From assembly GCF_023953965.1 (NCBI RefSeq), contig NZ_JAMLIX010000001.1, forward strand, positions 186,001 to 250,000: a DNA stretch of 64,000 nt, in the 5' to 3' direction. The DNA is from Bosea sp. (in: a-proteobacteria) (GTDB lineage: Bacteria; Pseudomonadota; Alphaproteobacteria; Rhizobiales; Beijerinckiaceae). The notes under the pieces are model-generated. The model saw only the letters and a list, made by a program, of their open reading frames with translations. It was not told where the DNA came from and searched no databases. A program made the translations under genes and the position numbers. Positions 51,830-58,883 of the stretch are shown piece by piece (the stretch's first letter is position 1; each line of letters begins with the position of its first letter).

Positions 51830-53002
51830 ATGGGGACGATGCGCGATCGCGCGGCGATCATCGGTGTCGGCAATAATCAGTACGGGAAGATGACCGCGGC
51901 GGTCAGTCCGCTTGTGCCGCTGGCCGCGGCGTTCAAGAACGCGCTCGCCGACGCGGGGATCCAGCGCGATGAGGTGGACGGCATCCTGGTCAATATCGGC
52001 ACGCCGTTCGGGGTCGACTACGACCAGGTCAGCGAGGCCTTCGGGCTGGACATCCGCTTCTCCGACCAGACCTGGACCCATGGCCGGCAGATGTCGGGCG
52101 TGCTGGCGCATGCGGCGATGGCGGTCGATGCCGGGCTCGCCAACTACGTCGCCTGCGTCTGCTCGATCAACTGGGCGCGGGCGGGGACGGTCGGCGACCA
52201 CGGCCAGTTCCAGGACGACCGCGAGATCGGCGGCGCCCATTTCGAGCATCCCTATTACGGCATGACCTCGCCGGGCGGCGCCTGGGCGATGGCGGCGCGC
52301 AAGTATTTCGACCGCTACGGCGCGACCAGCGCCGATCTCGCCGAGGTCTGCGTCTCGATCCGCGAGCATGCGCTGCGCAACCCGCTGGCGGTGATGAAGA
52401 AGCCGCTGACGGTGGCGGAGCACCAGGCCTCGCGCTATGTCTGCGAGCCGCTGCATCTTTACGACTATTGCCAGACCATCGGCGGCGCCTGCGTGGTCAT
52501 CGTCACCACGCCCGAGCGCGCCCGCAACGGCCCGCACAAGCCGATCTACATCGCCGGCCACCAGGGCATGTGCGCCGGGCGGGCGGAAGCCACCGGCGCG
52601 CGGCCGGGGCTGGGCATCCACCAGCAGGACGAATCCTACCCGGTGCCGCGCGAGCGCGACCTGCTCGTCTACAAGATGGCCGGGGTCGAGCGCTCCGACA
52701 TCGACGCCTTCTACACCTACGACGCCATGTCCAGCATCGTCTGGATGGCGCTGGAGCGGTTCGGCTTCTGCAAGCCGGGCGAGGCCTGGCAGTTCACCAA
52801 GGGCGGGCGGATCGGGCCCGGCGGCGAACTGCCGGTCAACACCCATGGCGGGCTATTGTCCGAGGCCCATGTCTCGGGCTGGAACCACATCATCGAAATG
52901 GTGCGCCAACTACGCGGGGAATGCGGCGAGCGCCAGTTGCCGAACGCGGAGCTCCTGCAATGGGGAACCAACCGCGGCGATTCCCTGATCTTGAGGAACT
53001 GA
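51830..53002 (+). CDS. Thiolase-fold protein (acetyl-CoA acetyltransferase-like), right duplicate
   Basis: This 390-residue protein is identical to the product of 38824-39996. QMSG (87-90) replaces the nucleophile Cys motif, TYDAMSS is near residue 297, and NTHGGLLSEAHVSG has His347. The promoter-proximal imperfect inverted repeat (51775-51800) is also duplicated. Together with the DUF35 protein it likely forms an alpha2beta2-type complex acting on a CoA thioester. The neighbours here are the LysR regulator upstream and the Ldh-type protein and third Pot importer downstream. Confidence 0.88.
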   Translation: MGTMRDRAAIIGVGNNQYGKMTAAVSPLVPLAAAFKNALADAGIQRDEVDGILVNIGTPFGVDYDQVSEAFGLDIRFSDQTWTHGRQMSGVLAHAAMAVDAGLANYVACVCSINWARAGTVGDHGQFQDDREIGGAHFEHPYYGMTSPGGAWAMAARKYFDRYGATSADLAEVCVSIREHALRNPLAVMKKPLTVAEHQASRYVCEPLHLYDYCQTIGGACVVIVTTPERARNGPHKPIYIAGHQGMCAGRAEATGARPGLGIHQQDESYPVPRERDLLVYKMAGVERSDIDAFYTYDAMSSIVWMALERFGFCKPGEAWQFTKGGRIGPGGELPVNTHGGLLSEAHVSGWNHIIEMVRQLRGECGERQLPNAELLQWGTNRGDSLILRN

Positions 53003-53006
53003 CGCC

Positions 53007-53426
53007 ATGACCGCACAGCAGGACATCCCGGCCAAGCCGCTTCCCGCCATCTCCGACTTCAACCGCCCGTTCTGGGAAGGCACGCGGGTCAACGAGTTCC
53101 GCATGCAGCGCTGCAACCACTGCAAGAAGCTGTGGGCCCCCAACGGACCCGTCTGCCCGCATTGCTTCTCCGACGACTATCACTGGGAAAAGCTCTCCGG
53201 CAAAGGCAAGATCGCAAGCTGGGTCGTGTTCCACAAGCTCTACCACAAGGCCTTCGCCAACGAGATCCCCTACAACGTCGCCTTCGTCGAGCTCGAGGAG
53301 GGACCGCGCGTCATCGCCAACATCGTCGGCGTCGACAACAAGGACATCAGGATCGGCATGCCAGTCGAAGCCGTCTTCGAAAAAATCAACGAAATCGTGA
53401 CTGTCCCTAAATTCAAACCCAGATGA
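53007..53426 (+). CDS. Zinc-ribbon/OB-fold (DUF35) protein, right duplicate
   Basis: This 139-residue protein is identical to the left copy. A four-Cys zinc ribbon (36, 39, 50, 53) and an OB fold are visible. It lies four bases after the thiolase-fold stop. The 227 bases that follow (53427-53653) hold no gene I recognise before the Ldh-type gene. Confidence 0.92.
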   Translation: MTAQQDIPAKPLPAISDFNRPFWEGTRVNEFRMQRCNHCKKLWAPNGPVCPHCFSDDYHWEKLSGKGKIASWVVFHKLYHKAFANEIPYNVAFVELEEGPRVIANIVGVDNKDIRIGMPVEAVFEKINEIVTVPKFKPR

Positions 53427-53653
53427 GCGGGGCCCAGAGCGTAGTATTAGCGCTCGATACGATCAGCATATCAGCGTATAAACCCTCGCCGAAAGGGAGA
53501 TACGCAGCAACCTGGCCGGCGAACTCGCCGTCGATCTCGGGACAGCAGAGCGCGCCGGGGCGCTGCTCCAGATTGCCGAACAGGTGCTGACCGGATGCCG
53601 CCGGCGCAATCCCGCGCCGGCGTTCGCAGAGCTCCTCAATCGCATTTGGATGC

Positions 53654-54655
53654 GTGATGAAATTGAAAATCGAAGATGCGCGCACGCTGGCCGTGGAAGC
53701 GCTGATGGGGATCGGGATCGACGAGAAGGGCGCGCGGGTCACGGCGGACCATCTGGTCGACGCGGCCAAGCGCGGCATGACGTTCGGCGGGTTGCCGCGC
53801 ATCCTCGCCATCTCGGAGCGGCTGAACGAGTACGGCGACCGCCGCCGGCCGATCGCCACGGTTCACGAAACGCCGGTCTCGGCGCTGATCGATGGCGGCG
53901 ACAATGTCGGCTACATCGTCGCCGCCCATACGACGCAGCTCGCGATCGAGAAGGCGCGCCAGAGCGGCATCGCCATCGTCGGCGCCAACAACACCTACTA
54001 CACCGGCCTGTTCGCCTATTACGTGGAGATGGCGACCAAGGCGGGGTTCGTTTCGTTCTGCATCGGCAACGGCAATGCCATGGTCGCGCCCGAAGGCGCC
54101 GCCGAGGCCCGGCTCGGAACCAACCCGATCGCCTTCGGCTTTCCCTCACAAGGCGATCCGGTGATCTGGGACATCGGAACCGCGGCGATCATGCAAGGCG
54201 AGCTCATGCTCCACATGCGGGTCGGCGAGGAGATCCCGGAAGGGCTCGCGCTCGACAAGCAAGGCCTGCCGACCCGCGACCCCGTGGCGGCGCTCGCCGG
54301 CGCGATCAAGACCTGGGGCGGGCACCGCGGCTCGGGCCTTTCGGTGGTGGTGCAGATGCTGGGCGCCCTGTGCGGCGGCCCGGTCATCTCTCCCGGCATC
54401 TGCGAGATGGCCTTCCTGATCGTCGTCATCGATCCCAAGGTGCTGATGCCCGGCGGCGAATACCCTGCGCGCGTGACCGAGCTCGCCGATGCGATCCGCA
54501 GCGCGCGGCCGCTGGAGGGAGCCCCGCCCGTCCGCATGCCATTCGACGGTTCCGCCAGGATCCGCCGCGAGAGCGAGCAGAACGGGTCTGTCGAGATTCC
54601 CGACGTGGTCCACGCGTCCCTGTTGAAGCTCGCAGGACAGCGGAAATCGATGTAG
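53654..54655 (+). CDS. Malate/L-lactate dehydrogenase (Ldh/YiaK) family protein lacking both catalytic histidines
   Basis: This 333-residue protein has the NAD(P)-binding fold of the YiaK/ComC/DpkA family: GTNPIAFGFPSQGDPVIWDI, then PEGLALDKQGLPTRDP, and GGHRGSGLS near residue 225. The conserved SHG His is Phe44 (RGMTFGGLPR) and the second conserved His of the NSNHFG motif is Tyr116 (ANNTYYTG); the segments align without gaps. A normal ketoacid reductase or imine reductase role is thus doubtful. It lies between the DUF35 gene and the third Pot-type importer, 51 bases ahead of the binding-protein gene. Confidence 0.85.
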   Translation: MMKLKIEDARTLAVEALMGIGIDEKGARVTADHLVDAAKRGMTFGGLPRILAISERLNEYGDRRRPIATVHETPVSALIDGGDNVGYIVAAHTTQLAIEKARQSGIAIVGANNTYYTGLFAYYVEMATKAGFVSFCIGNGNAMVAPEGAAEARLGTNPIAFGFPSQGDPVIWDIGTAAIMQGELMLHMRVGEEIPEGLALDKQGLPTRDPVAALAGAIKTWGGHRGSGLSVVVQMLGALCGGPVISPGICEMAFLIVVIDPKVLMPGGEYPARVTELADAIRSARPLEGAPPVRMPFDGSARIRRESEQNGSVEIPDVVHASLLKLAGQRKSM

Positions 54656-54706
54656 TCTCGGAACGGCGACGGAATAAGACAAAATCAAAATTGAAGGGGA
54701 TGGAAA

Positions 54707-55810
54707 ATGGTTGAAGACAAGAACATGCTTTCGCGGCGCACTGTGTGCGTATTGGGCGCGGCAGCGGCGGGAGCCTCCCTCGTGCCGGTGCGCGCGTTGG
54801 CCCAGACCGCGGCCCAGCTGCAGGCTGCCGAGAAGGAGGTCGTGCTCGCCGGCTATGGCGGCACGATCGAGCAGTTCATGCGCGACAAGCTGATCCCCGA
54901 CTTCGAGAAGAAGACCGGAATCAAGGTGACCTACGTCGTCGGCACGGCGTTCACCAACTACGCCAAGGTGAACGCCTCCCGCAACAATCCCGACATCGAC
55001 ATCTACTGGTCCAACGAGCTGACCCATGTGGCGGGCAAGCAGCAGGGGCTCTACGAAAAGCTCGACCCCGCGGTGCTGACCAACCTCGCCGATGTCTACG
55101 ACGTGGCCAAGGACCCCGACAACATCGGGGTCGGCAGCTACATCCTCGCCACCGGGATCCAGTACAATAGCGATGCCCTGAAGGCGGCCGGCATCGAGCC
55201 GCCCAAGACCTGGGAAGATCTGTGGGATCCCCGGTACAAGGGCAAGATCGCCATGTATTCGTTCAACGTGGCCTATTCCCAGGATCTCGTGGCGCTGATG
55301 GCGCGCTATCTGGGCGGCACCGAGAAGGACGTGAAGGCCGGCATCGCCAAGCTCAAGACCCTGCGCGAGAACGGCAATCTGGTGAAGTTCGTCAACAGCC
55401 CGGCCGAGCTCGACACCATGATGGTGCAGGGCCAGGCCTGGGTGACGGTGAACGGCAGCGCGCGTTCCGGCATCCTCCAGAGCCAGGGCGCGCCGATCGC
55501 CTTCTCCTATCCCAAGAACGGCACCGGCTACTTCACCAACTATTTCGACGTGGTGAAGAACGCCCCCCATCCCAAGGCGGCGCAGATCTTCGTGAACTAT
55601 CTGATCGGCGAGGAGGGCCAGCAGCTGCTCGCGCGCGGCACCGTCGCCGCCCCGGTCAACAAGAAAGTCGCGATCCCCGACGACCTGAAGGCTATCGTTC
55701 CGAGCCCGGAGGAAGCAGCCAAGCTGATCAAGATCGACCGCGGGGAGATGAACGCGCAGCTCGATAACTGGGCAGCGATGTGGGATCGGGAGATCCAGGG
55801 GAAACGCTGA
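54707..55810 (+). CDS. Pot-type ABC substrate-binding protein
   Basis: This 367-residue protein has SRRTVCVLGAAAAGASLVPV (9-28), a twin-arginine-like signal with cleavage after ALA (residue 32). The mature protein starts VVLAGYGGTIEQFM and follows the FbpA/PotD pattern (YWSNELTHVAGKQQGLYEKL). AAGGGGA precedes ATG 54707. It is the receptor of the third Pot-type importer and differs clearly from the one at 43054. Confidence 0.9.
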   Translation: MVEDKNMLSRRTVCVLGAAAAGASLVPVRALAQTAAQLQAAEKEVVLAGYGGTIEQFMRDKLIPDFEKKTGIKVTYVVGTAFTNYAKVNASRNNPDIDIYWSNELTHVAGKQQGLYEKLDPAVLTNLADVYDVAKDPDNIGVGSYILATGIQYNSDALKAAGIEPPKTWEDLWDPRYKGKIAMYSFNVAYSQDLVALMARYLGGTEKDVKAGIAKLKTLRENGNLVKFVNSPAELDTMMVQGQAWVTVNGSARSGILQSQGAPIAFSYPKNGTGYFTNYFDVVKNAPHPKAAQIFVNYLIGEEGQQLLARGTVAAPVNKKVAIPDDLKAIVPSPEEAAKLIKIDRGEMNAQLDNWAAMWDREIQGKR

Positions 55811-55863
55811 TCGGCGCATGGCGTCGTTCGGCTGAAATTCCGCTTTCAACCCAAGGACTTTGC

Positions 55864-56796
55864 ATGTCGATCGAGGCTCCGAGGGCTGCAACCGTAGGCC
55901 ATACGGTGTCGGGGGGGGCGGAGACGGCCCACCCCCGGCACGGCACGGCGCAGTGGCCGGTCGTGCTGCTGCTTCTGCTGCCGGCGACGCTGCTGTTTTT
56001 TATGTTTTTCATCGTTCCGCTGTGCATGCTGGTGCTGAACAGCTTCTATGGCTACAGCCGGCTCAGCGGCATCGTCCCGGTTCTGAGCCTCGACAACTAT
56101 GTCGCCATCTTCACCGATTCCTACAATATCTCCATCATCGGGCGGACCCTTCGGCTCGGGCTGCTCACCTCGGTCCTGACCCTCCTGCTCGGCTATCCGG
56201 TCGCGCTCTACCTGTCGATCGCGCCCTCCTATCTGAGGGGCTTCATCATCCTGATGGTGCTGTCTCCGCTGCTGGTGAGCGTGGTCGTGCGCACCTTCGG
56301 ATGGCTGATCATCCTCGGGCCGAACGGCCTCATCGATACCGCGTTCAGCGCGCTCGGGATCCCCATCCCGCCGATCCTGCACACGGAGGCTGCGGTCGTG
56401 ATCGGCCTCGCCAACGTGCTGCTGCCTTTCCTCGTGCTGTCCGTCGCCACCTCCCTCCAGGCGATCGACCCAGCGGTTCCGCTGGCGGCATCGAGCCTGG
56501 GGGCGAACGCCTGGCGGGTTTTCTGGCACGTCACGCTGCCGCTGACGCTGCCGGGCATCATGTCGGGCCTGCTCATCGTCTTCTCGCTGGCGTCGAGCTC
56601 CTTCGTCACGCCCTCGCTGCTCGGCGGCTCGAACTATTCGGTGCTGTCGACGACCATCTACGAACAGGCGATGGTCATGCAGAACTGGCCGTCGGCTGCG
56701 AGCTTCGCGGTGGCGCTGGTGCTGATCGTGTTCCTGGTCCTGCTCGTCCAGTCGCGCTTCGTCGAAGGTGGAAAATTCAAGGTGGTGTTCCATTGA
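55864..56796 (+). CDS. ABC transporter permease, PotB-type
   Basis: This 310-residue permease starts at ATG 55864. The first membrane segment is VVLLLLLPATLLFFMFFIVP; the EAA loop is LAASSLGANAWRVFWHVTLP near residue 200. The stop overlaps the TTG start of the next permease. Family length and layout are normal. Confidence 0.92.
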   Translation: MSIEAPRAATVGHTVSGGAETAHPRHGTAQWPVVLLLLLPATLLFFMFFIVPLCMLVLNSFYGYSRLSGIVPVLSLDNYVAIFTDSYNISIIGRTLRLGLLTSVLTLLLGYPVALYLSIAPSYLRGFIILMVLSPLLVSVVVRTFGWLIILGPNGLIDTAFSALGIPIPPILHTEAAVVIGLANVLLPFLVLSVATSLQAIDPAVPLAASSLGANAWRVFWHVTLPLTLPGIMSGLLIVFSLASSSFVTPSLLGGSNYSVLSTTIYEQAMVMQNWPSAASFAVALVLIVFLVLLVQSRFVEGGKFKVVFH

Positions 56797-57596
56797 TCCC
56801 GACCGCGATGCAGCGCGGCCTCGCCGCGTTTTCCCTCTTCATCTGCGTCTGCGCGGTGTCGCCGGTCCTGGTGATCATCATCGAGTCCTTCACCTCGGCG
56901 AACTATGTCGTGTTCCCGCCGCCCGGCTTCAGCATCAAATGGTACATCGAGACCTTCAAGCGGCCGGAATTCATGGCCTCGCTGATGGTCAGCCTGATCG
57001 TCGCCGTCTTTTCCAGCCTGGTGGCGACAGCGCTCGGCACCATCACCGCGCTCGGCCTCGTGCGGCGGGAGTTCCTCGGCCGCAAGCTGCTCCAGCAGCT
57101 GTTCATGATGCCGCTGAGCCTGCCCGGCCTGATCTTCGGCCTGTCGCTGCTGCAGTTCTTCGCCATGCGGGCGATCTCGATCAACGTGGTCACGCTGGTG
57201 ATCGCGCATATCATCATCACGACGCCGTTCGCGATCCGCTTCGTCAGCACCGCGATCCTCGGCGTCAATCCAGAGGTGGAGCGCGCCGCGCAGAGCCTTG
57301 GGGCGGACAGGTTCAGAACCTTCTGGCACATCACCATGCCGCTCATCCGGCCGGGCGTCGTCGCCAGCCTCGTCTTCACCTTCATCCTGTCGTTCGACGA
57401 GGTGGCCGCCTCGCTCTTCCTCTCCAGCCCCACCGCCACGACCCTGCCGGTGCGGATCTACGTCTATATCGACCAGAACTACGATCCGCTGATCACGGCC
57501 ATCAGCTCGATCCTCGCCTTCGCCGCGGCGACCGCGCTGGTCATCATCGAATTCACCATCGGCATGGATCGCCTGTTCGGCCTGCGCCGGGCCTGA
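56793..57596 (+). CDS. ABC transporter permease, PotC-type
   Basis: This is a 267-residue permease. I choose TTG 56793 because AAGGTGG lies about 8 bases upstream and the codon overlaps the previous stop (TTGA), a common coupled start; ATG 56808 is the alternative (262 residues). The EAA loop is RAAQSLGADRFRTFWHITMP. It is followed 40 bases later by the ATPase gene. Confidence 0.9.
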   Translation: MIPTAMQRGLAAFSLFICVCAVSPVLVIIIESFTSANYVVFPPPGFSIKWYIETFKRPEFMASLMVSLIVAVFSSLVATALGTITALGLVRREFLGRKLLQQLFMMPLSLPGLIFGLSLLQFFAMRAISINVVTLVIAHIIITTPFAIRFVSTAILGVNPEVERAAQSLGADRFRTFWHITMPLIRPGVVASLVFTFILSFDEVAASLFLSSPTATTLPVRIYVYIDQNYDPLITAISSILAFAAATALVIIEFTIGMDRLFGLRRA

Positions 57597-57636
57597 CGGC
57601 GACGCCGCGAGACATCATTGCCGGGAGACATGATCA

Positions 57637-58707
57637 TTGGCTCACATTGAACTCTTGGACATCACCAAGGTCTATGGAAACCATACCGCGGTGGCGGGCA
57701 TTTCGCTGCGCGTCGAGCAGGGCGAGTTCCTCGCGCTGCTCGGGCCCTCGGGCTGCGGCAAGACGACGACGCTGCAGATGCTCGCGGGCTTCGTGGAACC
57801 CACCTCCGGCGACATCGTCGTCGGGATGAAGACCATGCGCGGGGTGCCCTCCCACAAGCGCAACATCGGCGTGATGTTCCAGAGCTACGCGCTGTTCCCG
57901 CACATGTCGGTGTTCGACAACGTGGCCTTCGGCCTCAAGATGCGCAAAGTGGCTCCGGGCGAGATCGCGACGCGCGTCAACCGGGCGCTGGATCTGGTCC
58001 AGCTCAACCAGCTCGGCGAGCGTTTCCCGCGCCAGCTTTCGGGCGGCCAGCAACAACGCGTCGCACTGGCGCGGGCGATCGTCGTCGAGCCTTCCGTGCT
58101 GCTGCTCGACGAACCCTTGTCCAACCTGGACGCGAGCCTGCGCGAGCAGATGCGGTTCGAGATCCGCGAGATCCAGAAGCGGATCGGCATCACCACCGTG
58201 TTCGTCACCCATGACCAGAACGAGGCCATGGCGGTCGCCGACCGCCTGGTGGTGATGTCGAAGGGACAGATCCGGCAGGTAGGCACGCCGCAGGAGATCT
58301 ACGAATCCCCGGCGGATGTGTTCGTCGCCTCCTTCATCGGCCAGGCCAATCTGCTGCGCGGCGAGGTTGCGCAGGTCGGCGACGGCGTCGTCGAGGTCAT
58401 GCTGAAGTCGGGGCAACGCGTCAGCGCGCGGCAGACGGGACCGGCGCAGCCGGGCCAGCCGGCGACGCTCGCGGTGCATCCGGAGGATCTCCAGATCGCC
58501 GCGGCCCCGCCGGGCGGCTTCAACGCGGTCAACGGCGTGGTGACGCGAACCAGCTATCTCGGTTCCACGTTCAATATCGGCGTTTCGGTCGGCGATACGG
58601 CCCTGACGCTGGTGACGGTGCGCAACGGCCAGATCCCCCGTCAGGGCGAGAGCGTGACCGTGTGCTGGCCGCCCAGCGCCGGCATTCTGCTGGTCGAGAA
58701 TGCCTGA
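57637..58707 (+). CDS. ABC transporter ATPase, PotA-type
   Basis: This 356-residue ATPase begins with TTG 57637, with GGGAGA upstream. Walker A is GPSGCGKT (36-43), the signature LSGGQQQRVALARAI and Walker B LLLDEPLSNLD, with a C-terminal TOBE-like domain. It completes the third Pot-type importer. Confidence 0.92.
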   Translation: MAHIELLDITKVYGNHTAVAGISLRVEQGEFLALLGPSGCGKTTTLQMLAGFVEPTSGDIVVGMKTMRGVPSHKRNIGVMFQSYALFPHMSVFDNVAFGLKMRKVAPGEIATRVNRALDLVQLNQLGERFPRQLSGGQQQRVALARAIVVEPSVLLLDEPLSNLDASLREQMRFEIREIQKRIGITTVFVTHDQNEAMAVADRLVVMSKGQIRQVGTPQEIYESPADVFVASFIGQANLLRGEVAQVGDGVVEVMLKSGQRVSARQTGPAQPGQPATLAVHPEDLQIAAAPPGGFNAVNGVVTRTSYLGSTFNIGVSVGDTALTLVTVRNGQIPRQGESVTVCWPPSAGILLVENA

Positions 58708-58883
58708 CCGGCCGGGGAGCAGGTAGGACCCTGCCCCGCCGGAGTGGTCGCCGCTCGGGACATGCCCGACCGGAGCCGCCCCCAGACGATACGTCCGGCG
58801 CGAAAATGCGCCTCTACGCCGGACGCCTTCAAGCCGGAACGCCTCGCGTTCGGGCAGGTCGGCGCGCAGCGGATTTTTCAGGC

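Larger units (their letters stand above)
51659..53434 (+). repeat. 1,776-bp direct repeat, right (probable parent) copy
   Basis: This copy is identical by eye to 38653-40428. Here the left boundary falls inside an intact LysR gene and the right boundary lies eight bases after the DUF35 stop. GAGCGGGG occurs at both ends (51660-51667 and 53425-53432). Continuity with a whole LysR gene makes this the likely original. Confidence 0.92.

Noticed and set aside
38653..53434. Composite transposon explanation for the direct repeats
   Set aside because: No transposase, terminal inverted repeats or target-site duplication could be seen; the repeat contains only metabolic genes.
53427..53653. Small gene between DUF35 and Ldh-type genes
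   Set aside because: Both strands have open frames but no consistent start, ribosome site or recognisable family; possibly another decayed end.
58662..58883. N-terminal extension of the CoA-transferase from 58662
   Set aside because: It overlaps the end of the ATPase gene and adds Arg-rich sequence with no similarity to CaiB-type proteins.
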